Assembly (NCBI RefSeq): GCF_000428105.1
Contig: NZ_ATZH01000032.1
Location: 1-51,361, forward strand
From: Bacteroides pyogenes DSM 20611 = JCM 6294
GTDB taxonomy: Bacteria; Bacteroidota; Bacteroidia; Bacteroidales; Bacteroidaceae
Reading direction: 5' to 3'
Length of the DNA stretch: 51,361 nucleotides
Shown: in pieces, positions 1-9,593 of the stretch
Position numbering within the stretch: position 1 is the first letter of the stretch
How the letters are laid out: every line of letters begins with the position of its first letter
Translations under genes and position numbers: made by a program
The notes under the pieces: generated by a model
What the model was told of the DNA's origin: nothing
Database searches by the model: none
What the model saw: only the letters and a program-made list of their open reading frames with translations

Positions 1-53
1 TGGCCCGTAAGGACCTGCTTGATGATATTCATTTTTTTAGGTTGTGTAGCCAT
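1..53 (-). CDS. IS21-like transposase IstA, N-terminal fragment (partial)
   Basis: A minus-strand ATG at 53 opens a frame that runs off the window edge after about 17 codons (MATQPKKMNIIKQVLTG). The Met-Asn-Ile-Ile-Lys-Gln-Val-Leu stretch fits the start of the N-terminal helix-turn-helix of IstA proteins, which bind the multiple repeats at the element end. The call rests on this short fragment plus the repeats just upstream, so it is tentative. Confidence 0.5.
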   Translation of the reverse strand, partial: MATQPKKMNIIKQVLTG

Positions 54-101
54 AGTCTTGAAGGGGTTGTTTATCCTTCAAGATAATAAATTCATCAAAA
101 C

Positions 102-354
102 TGTAACAGCATACTCCGATTTTGTGGAGAAGTGGGCGCCTGCATTATCTTCCTAAAAGTGTAACAGCATGCTCCGATTCAGATAACACTATTTAACTGT
201 TTTGAGCGGAGTGTAACAGCATGCTCCGTTTTTCAAAGGAAATCAGCCTGACTGATATTTGTAATTTCCTGATAATCAAGATCTGTAAAAAAATGGAATT
301 TACATAATATTCGGCGCTTCTTTCAGCTAGACCACTGTAACAGCATACTCCGAT
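102..354 (+). repeat. Four 19-nt direct repeats at the IS end
   Basis: Copies of TGTAACAGCATRCTCCGWT lie at 102-120, 160-178, 212-230 and 336-354, differing only at the R position (A or G) and in one copy near the 3' end. All are in the same orientation, with offsets of 58, 52 and 124 bp. They are probable transposase-binding repeats of the IS21-like element. Confidence 0.8.
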
Positions 355-374
355 TTTTCCACTTTAGGTAATAA

Positions 375-442
375 CAAAGCCCCAGCTTGTGAAAGTCGGG
401 GCTTTGTGCATAAAAAAAGAGGTGTGCATTTTGACACACCTC
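375..442 (-). terminator. Tandem hairpins; rho-independent terminator on the minus strand
   Basis: Two hairpins lie side by side. The right one pairs GAGGTGTG (419-426) with CACACCTC (435-442) and, read on the minus strand, is followed by a run of seven T. The left one pairs CAAAGCCCC (375-383) with GGGGCTTTG (398-406). Together they would stop minus-strand transcription coming from the HTCS gene, whose stop is about 285 bp upstream, and insulate it from the IS. Confidence 0.65.
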
Positions 443-726
443 CCAGTTATCAATAACAAAGTTAGAGAGTTTTTTCACATAATCAATAGGCGAGATAAAA
501 ACTTAGAAACAGAATGCAAAAGTAGAGATATAGATTACCTGAGAAGAAAGCACAAAACAGAAACAAAACGTTTCCTGATTGATCGCCAACGGGTTGCCGT
601 TGCATCAATCTTTTGGACAACAACCATGAATGATTCAGTCTTAACGAAAAAATATTTCATAGAACAGAATCAACAGTTGGTTTTATTCTAACTATATATT
701 TATCCCGAATTCACGTATACATCTCA
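443..726. other. Non-coding stretch downstream of the HTCS gene
   Basis: This AT-rich interval lies between the HTCS stop codon and the minus-strand terminator. A plus-strand open frame crosses it (to 691), but it begins inside the terminator hairpins and its composition is unlike a Bacteroides protein. No RNA gene or further repeat was seen. Confidence 0.5.
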
Positions 727-3700
727 TTATATAAAATCTTTGCTAAATTTAGGGGCATCTTTTCTATATGCTTGTGGGGTTGTATGAAATTTCCCCTTAA
801 AGCATTTACTAAAATATTTAGGAGTATTGAATCCTACCCGGTCAGATATTTCAGAGATATTTAATTCAGGATTGCTTCTCAGCATATATGCAGCTCGTTT
901 TAAACGGATAGTCATGATGAACTCGCCAGGTGTTTGGCCGGTTATTGCTTTTAGTTTAGTGAACAATTTAGTTCGAGCAATTCCCATTTGGGATACAAGT
1001 CGATCAACGCTAAACTCCCCATTGTCAATTTCATTCTCAATAATTTCCATAGCTTTATCCATGAATTCTTTATCCAGGATATTTGTAGTCAAAATATGTG
1101 TATTTATTTGCGGTTGTTTACTGAATTTCTCCTGCAATACCATTCGATTATTTATCAGATTATTACACCTCGATAATAGAATATTAATATTAAATGGTTT
1201 TGTAACGTAGTCATCCGCTCCCATTTCCAATCCTTCCAACTTGTGTTCTATTGCAGTTTTTGCCGTCAACAAAACAACAGGTATGTGACAAGTATCAAAA
1301 TTCTGTTTAATTGCCTTGCAAAGCTCGGTTCCGGACATTTCAGGCATGATGATATCACTAAGAATGATATGAGGCATTTCAGAACAAGTTTTTTCCAGTC
1401 CTTCCTTTCCGTTGGAAGCAGTAATTACATCATAAAATGTATTAAAGATACTGACTAACATTTCCCTAAGTGAGTTGTTATCTTCTACAATCAATATTTT
1501 GTATTTTTTCCCCTTTAATACATTTTCATAACTTACATTCTTTTGTTCCTGTAATAACATTTCTTGGGAGATTAAATTGGGTTGGCAAGCATCGTCTGAT
1601 AAGAAGATATTAGCAGGAGTATAAACTTCCTCGGCTGCAAAATGCTCTTTTCCTGTTTTCAAATGTATACAAAAGGTTGTCCCTTCCCCTAGTTCACTAG
1701 ACACATCAATACTCCCATGATGTAATTCAATAATTCCTTTAGTAAGAGCTAGTCCGATACCTGTACCCGTATATGAAGCATATGTATCTGCCTGATAGAA
1801 TCGATTAAATATTTTATCAATATCTTTTCCCGCAATTCCCGAACCACTATCCGTAACCTCAACCAGTACTTCTTGATTCCTTTTTCTGACTGATATAGAT
1901 ATTGAATCCCCGGCTTTTGTATATTTAAATGCATTAGAAACAAGATTATTCATAACCTTTTGCATCTGTCTAGAATCAAACCAAACACTAATATTATCAC
2001 TACTTTTTTCGAAGTTAAAAGAGATATGGCGTTGTACTGCATATTCTCGAAAAAGCAAATAATGTTCATATATAAAATCAACTATATTATGTTTGCTTAC
2101 CTTAATAGTCATATGTCCTAGTTCTTGTTTTCGAAAGTCCAAAAGTTCGGTGATAAGCTCTTTTAGCTGCAAGCAGCTTTTATATACTCCCAGAATTTTA
2201 TTGTATACGTTAGGAGCATGGGAGCGTATTTGTAATAACATTTCCATTTGCCCAATAATAAGTGTCAACGGAGTCCGAAACTCGTGTGAGATATTAGTAA
2301 AGAAACCCAGTTTAATCTGATTCAGTTTTTCAATATCTTCGATATGTTTCTTTTCATATTTAAGAGATTCCTGTAATTTAAGACGGCGACGATAGGTATC
2401 TATAATATAGTATGCAATTATAGTAACACATATAATATACAATAGATATGCCCATTCCGTACGATAAAAAGGAGGTAAAATTTCAATCTGCATCCGGCTT
2501 GGAGGCACCAGCATCTCATTTACATCTTCAGCTTTAACAACTAAGGTATATTTCCCGGGAGCCAAATTTGTATAGGTAATGCTATTCAGTTCTAATATGT
2601 TCCATGTATTAGAGAAACCTTCCAGCCGATAAATGAGTTTATCTTTATTAAAAGGAATGTAGTCTGTAGATGTATATTCAATATTGAATATGTTTTGTGT
2701 AGATTTGAGAACAATTTTGGAAGTACATGTAATATCTTTTTGTAATATACCGCTCGAATCTCCTACTTTGACATCTTTTCCATTCACAATCAGACGATAT
2801 GGATATATATGGTAAGCCCGTGGAGTCTCTCCAAGATCTTTCTCGTAGAAAGAAATAAACCCGGTGGTTCCTCCGATAAATATCTCTCCCTTCCGACTTT
2901 TATAAAGAGCATTTTCACTAATACAAGTTAATGGCAGTTCATCATAATTCTTGAATTTTTTTTGCTGATAATCCAATATCGAAAATCCTTTATCTGTAGT
3001 TACTAACAATTTATCAGGTGACAGTTCACACATATTATATACTACGTTGCTGGCAATTCCATTCTTACGCATATCGAAATTAATGAAATCGTCAGTCTCT
3101 TTTCTATATAGGTCTATACCATTTTCATTTGTGCAGAACCATAGTCTCTTCCGGCTATCTTCATAAATGGAATTGACGCTGTTACTGCTAAGGCTATGCT
3201 CATTGGCGTTTTTGTGCTTATATACAGAGAATTTATGAGTGCCAAAATGGTAAGAACATACCCCATTATTATTGTTCACCATCCACAGTGTTCCTTCATG
3301 GTCAAAAGTTAAGCCTATCGTAGATCTTGTATTATAAAGTGCGGTTTTATCCTGAAATAGAGCTTTGCTTTTTCCATTTTCTGGGTTAAATAATGTAACT
3401 CCATTTGCTGTAGCCAGTATTAATTGTTTTTGGTAGGGAATGATATCCTCAACAAGATTTGAGGGAAGAGAGTTTTTATCTTCTTTTTCATTTTTATATT
3501 GGATAAAGTGCCCTGTATTCATATCCAACCTGTTTAATCCTTTCAAATGTATACCAAGCCATAATACTTGCTGTAAAGAATCATAGTAAATAGCACGTAC
3601 ATTATCATGAGGCAAATCATTGGCACTACTATTGCTTATGTAACGTTTGTAAGTCTGTGTAACAGGATTATACTTGTTAATTCCTCCCCGTTCCGTACAA

Positions 3701-4740
3701 ATCCACAAATTCCCTTCTTTATCTTCTAGCATACGTCCGGTGATAGGAGAGCTTAGCCCTTCCTCTTCTTTAGAGGAAGAGAGAAACTCACGATAAATCT
3801 GTTTTTGTGGATTAAAGAAGTTAACCCCGCCTGAGTAAGTTCCTATCCAAATATTCCCTTGCTCATCACAACATAGCCCCCAAATTGATGAATGGCTCAG
3901 ACTTTTACTCTGTTCCCGCTTTAAATACCGACTGAATTTTCCGGTACTTTTATCATATTTATTCAGACCGTTAAAGGTTCCTATCCAAATGTTTCCTTCT
4001 TTATCTTCGCAACACCTGTGAGTAAAACTAGAGCTAATAGTTGTTGGATCTTCTCTTTTATACCGAAAGTTACTGATCTTTTTACCTCGAATACGATATA
4101 TTCCATGTCCAGAACTTTCTGTAACCCAGTATTCCCCACTACTATCTCTGAAAATATCGGAAATATTTCCTGTTGGAATGGGGTGAGATAATTCTCTTTG
4201 TGGCGTGAGTATATATAATCCCTGATCACTTCCTATGAGGATGGAATCACTATGTACATAGAGTTTTTTAATATATCCTTTATTGTTTGGGAGTTTATAA
4301 AAAGACTCTAGTTTTTCTCCATTGTATTTAAATATTTGTTTTGAGGTAGCGGCATATAGATGTTTATAGTAAAATTGAGCTCTTATATTATTTCTGGTTA
4401 TGATGCTAAATGAATCCTTTTCTATATCGTAAACGGATATTCCTCTGTTGGTCATGACATAAACATGTCCATTCTTATCACCTGTAATATGATATATGTC
4501 GTTGTATAGAATGGTGTTAGAAACACCTTTCTCCTTTTGATATACTTTAATTTTTCTTCCGTTGTATAAACCAATTCCATTGCGGGTACCAAACCACATA
4601 AACCCACGTTCATCCTGATAAATGGAGGATATAGAATTATTAGGCATACCATCATCAGTTGTCAGATGGAGAAATGATATACTTTGTGCTTTTCCTTGAA
4701 TATATATAAAACAAAGAACAAGTAAAATATAGCTTTTCAT
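727..4740 (-). CDS. Hybrid two-component system sensor/regulator (HTCS)
   Basis: One-protein signalling system of the inner membrane that senses a glycan fragment in the periplasm and activates nearby PUL genes. The 1337 residues show, in order: a signal peptide (1-18); a large periplasmic region of two-component-regulator propeller repeats (about 20-690, with recurrent GNIWIGT-type motifs); a Y_Y_Y domain (about 695-750); one membrane segment (about 763-783); a HisKA domain with the H-box SHEFRTP (His about 819); a HATPase with N-box NNLVSNAFKYT and G-box GTGIGLAL; a receiver domain with phospho-acceptor Asp about 1129 in LSDIIMPEMSG and Lys in YVTKPF; and a C-terminal AraC-type helix-turn-helix (about 1215-1330). 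All catalytic boxes are intact. It diverges from the GH88-SusCD-SusCD operon, its presumed target. The ligand is unknown, though GH88 suggests unsaturated uronic-acid oligosaccharides. Confidence 0.95.
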   Translation of the reverse strand: MKSYILLVLCFIYIQGKAQSISFLHLTTDDGMPNNSISSIYQDERGFMWFGTRNGIGLYNGRKIKVYQKEKGVSNTILYNDIYHITGDKNGHVYVMTNRGISVYDIEKDSFSIITRNNIRAQFYYKHLYAATSKQIFKYNGEKLESFYKLPNNKGYIKKLYVHSDSILIGSDQGLYILTPQRELSHPIPTGNISDIFRDSSGEYWVTESSGHGIYRIRGKKISNFRYKREDPTTISSSFTHRCCEDKEGNIWIGTFNGLNKYDKSTGKFSRYLKREQSKSLSHSSIWGLCCDEQGNIWIGTYSGGVNFFNPQKQIYREFLSSSKEEEGLSSPITGRMLEDKEGNLWICTERGGINKYNPVTQTYKRYISNSSANDLPHDNVRAIYYDSLQQVLWLGIHLKGLNRLDMNTGHFIQYKNEKEDKNSLPSNLVEDIIPYQKQLILATANGVTLFNPENGKSKALFQDKTALYNTRSTIGLTFDHEGTLWMVNNNNGVCSYHFGTHKFSVYKHKNANEHSLSSNSVNSIYEDSRKRLWFCTNENGIDLYRKETDDFINFDMRKNGIASNVVYNMCELSPDKLLVTTDKGFSILDYQQKKFKNYDELPLTCISENALYKSRKGEIFIGGTTGFISFYEKDLGETPRAYHIYPYRLIVNGKDVKVGDSSGILQKDITCTSKIVLKSTQNIFNIEYTSTDYIPFNKDKLIYRLEGFSNTWNILELNSITYTNLAPGKYTLVVKAEDVNEMLVPPSRMQIEILPPFYRTEWAYLLYIICVTIIAYYIIDTYRRRLKLQESLKYEKKHIEDIEKLNQIKLGFFTNISHEFRTPLTLIIGQMEMLLQIRSHAPNVYNKILGVYKSCLQLKELITELLDFRKQELGHMTIKVSKHNIVDFIYEHYLLFREYAVQRHISFNFEKSSDNISVWFDSRQMQKVMNNLVSNAFKYTKAGDSISISVRKRNQEVLVEVTDSGSGIAGKDIDKIFNRFYQADTYASYTGTGIGLALTKGIIELHHGSIDVSSELGEGTTFCIHLKTGKEHFAAEEVYTPANIFLSDDACQPNLISQEMLLQEQKNVSYENVLKGKKYKILIVEDNNSLREMLVSIFNTFYDVITASNGKEGLEKTCSEMPHIILSDIIMPEMSGTELCKAIKQNFDTCHIPVVLLTAKTAIEHKLEGLEMGADDYVTKPFNINILLSRCNNLINNRMVLQEKFSKQPQINTHILTTNILDKEFMDKAMEIIENEIDNGEFSVDRLVSQMGIARTKLFTKLKAITGQTPGEFIMTIRLKRAAYMLRSNPELNISEISDRVGFNTPKYFSKCFKGKFHTTPQAYRKDAPKFSKDFI

Positions 4741-4745
4741 AGTGT

Positions 4746-4776
4746 CTTAGATATTATTATCTAAGTTACAAATATA
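4746..4776 (-). promoter_or_regulatory. HTCS promoter and leader hairpin
   Basis: On the minus strand, TATATTTG (4776-4769) matches the Bacteroides -7 box TAnnTTTG, with a TTG about 17 nt further upstream as a possible -33. Between it and the ATG at 4740 lies the perfect inverted repeat CTTAGATA-TTAT-TATCTAAG (4746-4765). If transcription starts about 6 nt past the -7 box, nearly the whole leader is this hairpin. Confidence 0.6.
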
Positions 4777-4849
4777 CAGTTTTTTTAGTACAAGTGTATG
4801 CTTATAATCGTTTCGTAGAGGGTAGTTTTGTCCATTTTAGATGCTATTA

Positions 4850-4944
4850 TTGTACATATTGGTTTAAGATCAGATTTTTGTATATCCCTTGTATTTTTTT
4901 GTACATATATCATCCTGCTCTTTGCCCTTACATACTTATTTTTG
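4850..4944 (+). promoter_or_regulatory. GH88-SusCD operon promoter with TTGTAYATAT repeats
   Basis: TATTTTTG at 4937-4944 matches the -7 box TAnnTTTG about 30 nt before the GH88 start. No convincing -33 is spaced correctly, as expected for an activator-dependent promoter. Upstream are two exact copies of TTGTACATAT (4850-4859 and 4899-4908) and a related TTGTATAT (4878-4885), all in the same orientation. They are candidate binding sites for the AraC-type domain of the adjacent HTCS. Confidence 0.5.
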
Positions 4945-4974
4945 TTTATCTAAATAACAGATAAATGATTGTTT

Positions 4975-6213
4975 ATGAGAAACCTTGTTTTAATTTGTAT
5001 AGGACTATGTTTCCTTTTTATTGATGCGTGCAAAGGAATGGAAGGGCAAAATAATTTTCTTTTAGAGAATATCGAATATGCAGTAGTACAATACAGAATG
5101 TTGATAGATGAACTTAAAAAGAATGACAAGCTTTGGACACCTCGTACAGTAAACACGAAAGGCGACATAGTATATGCCTCCCAGTCATGGGATTGGACTT
5201 TAGGTTTTTTCCCTGGAAGCCTTTGGTATCTGTATAATCTTACAGGCGATGAGAAATGGAAAACACTGGCTAAGAAATATACGGAAGCATTAAAAAGTCA
5301 ACAGTATATAACGTCTCATCATGATATAGGTTTCATTATCGGATGCAGTTATTTGAATGGCATGCGTATGGGACATGAAGCATATGATTCAATCATTATA
5401 CAAGCAGCCAAATCTTTATCCACCCGTTTTCGCCCTAAAGCGGGGGTAATTCAGTCATGGAGCGCTCACACAGGATGGCAGGCAAAAAGAGGTTGGAAGT
5501 GTCCTGTCATCATTGATAATATGGTAAATCTGGAAATACTTTTTGAAGCGACTTCTCTTTCCGGCGATTCTACATTTTATAATATCGCTGTTTCACATGC
5601 TGATATGACTTTAAAAAATCATTTTCGTGAGGATGGAAGTTCTTACCACGTTGTTGACTATGATATGGAAACGGGTAAGATACGGAGCCGCTGCACTGCT
5701 CAAGGATATTCAGATGAATCCGCTTGGGCTCGCGGACAGGCCTGGAGTATTTATGGATATGTGATGTGTTATAGGTATACACACCAAACGGAATATCTTA
5801 AACAAGCAGAAGCTACATATGAATTTATATTCACACATCCCAATCTACCTGAAGATTTAATTCCTTATTGGGATTTCGATGCTGTAAATATTCCCCATGA
5901 AATCAGAGACGCTTCCTCCGCTGCCATTGTTGCCGCAGCTTTGTATGAACTAAGCATATATTCGAATAAAGCGGAATACAAAAAAACAGCAGATAAAATT
6001 ATGTATTCCCTGTCTTCACCGGCTTATCGAAACCAAATGGGTAAGAATCATAACTTCTTATTGATGCATTCTGTTGGGAGTTATCCACAAGGAAATGAAA
6101 TTGATGTTCCTTTAAATTATGCGGATTATTATTATCTGGAAGCATTAAAACGAAAAAAAGACATAGAGCAAAATAACATGACACATGTTATCCGAAAAAC
6201 GAATAAAATATGA
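4975..6213 (+). CDS. GH88 unsaturated glucuronyl hydrolase, lipoprotein
   Basis: Hydrolyses the 4,5-unsaturated uronic acid left at the non-reducing end of oligosaccharides by polysaccharide lyases. ATG 4975 is chosen over an upstream in-frame TTG (4969) because it opens directly into a signal peptide with a lipobox-like FIDAC (Cys19). The GH88 fingerprint is clear in 412 residues: WDWTLGFFPG with Asp73 and SHHDIGF with Asp117, the positions expected for the two key aspartates, followed by GCSYLNG, WKCPVIIDNM, DESAWARGQAW and PLNYADYYYLEAL, the last typical of Bacteroidetes members. First gene of the operon, 161 bp before SusC and divergent from the HTCS. It is paralogous to the GH88 at 42563-43771 but more AT-rich, as is its whole locus. 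Preference among GAG, heparin-type and other unsaturated products cannot be read from sequence. Confidence 0.92.
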   Translation: MRNLVLICIGLCFLFIDACKGMEGQNNFLLENIEYAVVQYRMLIDELKKNDKLWTPRTVNTKGDIVYASQSWDWTLGFFPGSLWYLYNLTGDEKWKTLAKKYTEALKSQQYITSHHDIGFIIGCSYLNGMRMGHEAYDSIIIQAAKSLSTRFRPKAGVIQSWSAHTGWQAKRGWKCPVIIDNMVNLEILFEATSLSGDSTFYNIAVSHADMTLKNHFREDGSSYHVVDYDMETGKIRSRCTAQGYSDESAWARGQAWSIYGYVMCYRYTHQTEYLKQAEATYEFIFTHPNLPEDLIPYWDFDAVNIPHEIRDASSAAIVAAALYELSIYSNKAEYKKTADKIMYSLSSPAYRNQMGKNHNFLLMHSVGSYPQGNEIDVPLNYADYYYLEALKRKKDIEQNNMTHVIRKTNKI

Positions 6214-6374
6214 TAGTGTTATTAAGTACAGAAAAGCGGCTTTTAGCACATGAACAATGCGAAAAGTATACCAATATAGTTTATCTGCTTTCTTATCTAT
6301 CTATATTCCTGAAGCCCTCTTTTTTTAAAAGAATTCAATTTATATTTACGGAATGTAGTAAATAATAGATTTTA

Positions 6375-9300
6375 ATGAATCATTATACTAACTTAAATTT
6401 AAATGTAATGAAAGACTTTTTCACTCGGATGAAAATTCCTCAAAAATGGATATGTCTGATAGCTGTTTCTGTTATATCCGGTCAACAGGCTTTTTCTTCA
6501 GAGAATTATGTGATGAAAGGTATAACTGTTGAGAATGCTATTACACAACAGAAAAGCAAAATGGTTCTCGGTACGGTGGTGGATAAAGATGATCCTATTA
6601 TAGGAGCCAGCGTTGTGATAAAAGGTACCAATAAGGGAGTGATTACCGATATGAAAGGAAATTTCAAGTTAGAGATTCCTGTCGGAGCTACTATCCTCAT
6701 ATCTTATATCGGATATAATAATAAAGAAATCATTTATAGAGGCGAGTCTACTTTGAAGGTAGAATTAACAGAAGATGTTTTGCAGTTGCAAGAAGTACAA
6801 GTGGTAGCTTACGGTGTAACAAAAAAAGTTTCCGTAACAGGTGCCATCTCATCTGTCGGTACGGAAGAAATTTTAAAGTCTCCAGTTTCAAGCATCTCCA
6901 ACGCGCTAGCAGGGAAAATGCCAGGACTTTCTACAGTACAACGTACCGGACAACCGGGAGCAGATGATGCGACAATATATGTGCGTGGTGTCGGTTCGTT
7001 GACAGAAGGCTTGTCTTCACCTCTTATATTGGTAGATGGTGTTGAGCGTTCATTCAATCAACTTGATCCGAATGAAATTGAAAATATTTCTATTTTAAAA
7101 GACGCTTCATCAACTGCTGTATTCGGTGTGCGTGGTGCTAATGGGGTTGTTCTGGTGACAACGAAAAGGGGGCAGGAAGGAAAGCCAAAAATTAATTTTT
7201 CTACCTCTTATTCATTACAGATGCCTACTCGTATACCAGAATTTGCCAACAGTTATGATTACGCAAGTACATATGTAGATGCCCAGCGCCGAGATGGGAT
7301 AGAAAGTAATTTTGCTTTTACCGACGAAGCGATTGAGGCTTACCGGAATCACAGCAATCCTTTAATTTATCCGGATACAGATTGGGTGGATATGCTAGTC
7401 AAGGATGTTGCTTTGCAGACACAACACAATTTCTCAATTTCCGGTGGGACAAAAGATGCACGTTATTTTGCTTCTTTGGGAGTATTCACGCAAAATGGGC
7501 TTTTCAAATCGTTTGAAAAAGAGTATGATGCTAATTTTGGATATAACCGTTACAATTATCGTATAAATCTCGATTTGGGTCTTACAAAAAATACATTGAT
7601 GCGTATAAACTTAGGAGGACGTGTAAACAATAAACGTACGCCAAACTATGAAGGAAAGGATAATATCCAATACTTGTTTCGTGATATTTATTGGGCAATT
7701 CCAATGTCAGGGGTAGGTGTTGTGGATGGCAAATGGATATGGCCTGATACTAAGAAGTTTAATTTACCCGGAGATGTCAGAGATGCACTTTATGCCTATT
7801 ATGGTTCTGGATATAATACTTCAGCAGGCGATGTCCTGAATTTTGACTTTATGCTGGAACAAAAGCTAAACTTCATTACTAATGGACTAAAAGCCCATAT
7901 AAAGGCTTCTTATAATAGTGGTGTAACTTTAAAAAAAATACGTAAAACTTCTACTCCTCATTATGAGACGATAGTCAATGAAGAAGGTACGATTAATTTA
8001 CGCAAAGTTGGAGATAAAACTAATCTTCAGTATTCAGAGAGCACAAACCGAAGTAGAGATTGGTATATGGAGGTTGCCGTTAACTACAAACGCGATTTTG
8101 GAAATCATCATGTTTCTACTTTGGCGATGTATAACCAAACAATGAAATATTATCCGGATAGCAACCCTGAGGTATTTAAATCTATTCCCCGAAGTTATAT
8201 TGGGTTGGTAGGACGCGCTACTTATGACTGGAAGACTCGTTATATGGCTGAAATAAATGTGGGCTACAACGGATCGGAAAACTTTGCGCCAGGCAAACGA
8301 TTCGGTTTTTTCCCTGCGGCTTCGGCTGGTTGGGTTTTAACTGAAGAAAAATTTATGCAGCCTTTAAAACCATGGTTGAGTTATTTCAAATTTCGCGCCT
8401 CTTACGGCATAGTAGGTAACGACCGTGTGAGCGGCAACTTCCGTTTCCTTTATCTACCGGACTCCTATAACCCTTCGACCGGCAATTATTTTTTTGGGAA
8501 CACCATTTCTTCTGCTTGGAAAGGTGCAGTGGAAAGTAAAATGGGTAATCCAGATGTAACTTGGGAAACTTCTGCCAAACAAAACTACGGAGTTGATATC
8601 TATTTATTTAGTAATAAACTAAAAGTAAATTTTGATTATTTTATTGAGCATCGTAAAGATATTCTCACTAACCGAAAAGTTTTACCGACCTACTTGGCAG
8701 TAAACTTACCCATTGCCAATATAGGAAAGGTAGATAATAAAGGCTATGAGTTAAGCATCAATTGGCGAAATAAGATTCATAATTTTAGATACAACTTAGG
8801 GTTCAACCTGGCTTATGCTAAAAATAAGATAGTTTTTCAGGATGAAGTTCCTTACCCTTATGATTATATGAGAAGAACCGGCAAGCCAGTCGGGCAACAA
8901 ATGGGGTATAAATATGACGGTTTTTTCTCGGAAGAGGATGTAGCAAACTATGCGACTGAACGTGGAAAATCAATTCCAGACCACGGGACAGGATATACTC
9001 CCAAACCTGGCGATGTTAAATACAAGGATTTAAACAGCGACCATAAAATAAACCAGTACGATGTCGCCGCTATCGGCTATCCTTCATATCCTCTTCTTAC
9101 AGGAAGCATTAATTGGGGATTTTCTTATAAAGGGATTGATTTTAGTATAACATGGGCTGGAGCCACAAAAGTTTCCCGTCTATTGGATGACATTTTTCGG
9201 GAACCGTTTGGAGCTACTAACACTCGCTCATTGATGCAATATATGATAAATGATATGTGGACGCCGGAAAAAGGGAACTCCGCTAAAGCACCGGCCATCT

Positions 9301-9572
9301 CGTTTACTAACAAAACAAATAATTACAGAGATTCGGATTTATGGTTACGTGATGCTTCCTACTTACGCTTGAAGAATGTGGAGATAGGTTACAACTTCCC
9401 GAAAAGAATGCTGAGCAAGATAAATGTCGGAAGCTTAAGAGTTTTTGCAACAGGATACAACTTGTTGACATTTGACAAGTTGAAAATAGTGGATCCGGAA
9501 TCCCATCCAAGTAGTAATACAATGTATCCAGTAATAATGGTAGTAAATATGGGGCTAAAAGTGGGTTTTTAA
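6375..9572 (+). CDS. SusC-like TonB-dependent outer-membrane glycan transporter (first pair)
   Basis: Outer-membrane barrel that imports oligosaccharides together with the SusD lipoprotein downstream. The 1065 residues include an N-terminal signal sequence (an internal ATG at 6408, MKDFFTRMK, is an equally possible start), a carboxypeptidase-regulatory-like beta-sandwich (about 64-132, VLGTVVDKDDPIIGASV to SYIGY), the link segment LQEVQVVAYG (138-147), a plug with ILVDGVERS and ISILKDASSTAVFGVRGANG, and a long barrel ending in VVNMGLKVGF. There is no STN domain, in keeping with HTCS rather than anti-sigma control. It lies 21 bp before its SusD partner. The substrate is inferred only from the GH88 in the operon. 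Confidence 0.95.
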   Translation: MNHYTNLNLNVMKDFFTRMKIPQKWICLIAVSVISGQQAFSSENYVMKGITVENAITQQKSKMVLGTVVDKDDPIIGASVVIKGTNKGVITDMKGNFKLEIPVGATILISYIGYNNKEIIYRGESTLKVELTEDVLQLQEVQVVAYGVTKKVSVTGAISSVGTEEILKSPVSSISNALAGKMPGLSTVQRTGQPGADDATIYVRGVGSLTEGLSSPLILVDGVERSFNQLDPNEIENISILKDASSTAVFGVRGANGVVLVTTKRGQEGKPKINFSTSYSLQMPTRIPEFANSYDYASTYVDAQRRDGIESNFAFTDEAIEAYRNHSNPLIYPDTDWVDMLVKDVALQTQHNFSISGGTKDARYFASLGVFTQNGLFKSFEKEYDANFGYNRYNYRINLDLGLTKNTLMRINLGGRVNNKRTPNYEGKDNIQYLFRDIYWAIPMSGVGVVDGKWIWPDTKKFNLPGDVRDALYAYYGSGYNTSAGDVLNFDFMLEQKLNFITNGLKAHIKASYNSGVTLKKIRKTSTPHYETIVNEEGTINLRKVGDKTNLQYSESTNRSRDWYMEVAVNYKRDFGNHHVSTLAMYNQTMKYYPDSNPEVFKSIPRSYIGLVGRATYDWKTRYMAEINVGYNGSENFAPGKRFGFFPAASAGWVLTEEKFMQPLKPWLSYFKFRASYGIVGNDRVSGNFRFLYLPDSYNPSTGNYFFGNTISSAWKGAVESKMGNPDVTWETSAKQNYGVDIYLFSNKLKVNFDYFIEHRKDILTNRKVLPTYLAVNLPIANIGKVDNKGYELSINWRNKIHNFRYNLGFNLAYAKNKIVFQDEVPYPYDYMRRTGKPVGQQMGYKYDGFFSEEDVANYATERGKSIPDHGTGYTPKPGDVKYKDLNSDHKINQYDVAAIGYPSYPLLTGSINWGFSYKGIDFSITWAGATKVSRLLDDIFREPFGATNTRSLMQYMINDMWTPEKGNSAKAPAISFTNKTNNYRDSDLWLRDASYLRLKNVEIGYNFPKRMLSKINVGSLRVFATGYNLLTFDKLKIVDPESHPSSNTMYPVIMVVNMGLKVGF

Positions 9573-9593
9573 TTACTTAAAACAGAAATAGTT

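Larger units (their letters stand above)
1..361 (-). mobile_element. End of an IS21-like insertion sequence
   Basis: The left edge of the window holds one terminus of a transposable element whose body lies outside. Visible are the 5' end of a minus-strand reading frame resembling an IstA transposase start and, upstream of it, four near-identical 19-nt repeats in the same orientation. Multiple terminal repeats are known for IS21-family ends. The outer boundary is placed near 361, after the last repeat, where a CA dinucleotide lies; this is an inference, because no target duplication can be seen with only one end present. Confidence 0.6.

Noticed and set aside
389..691. 100-residue plus-strand open frame downstream of the HTCS gene
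   Set aside because: It begins inside terminator hairpins, has no family features and runs against the only clear transcription signal there.
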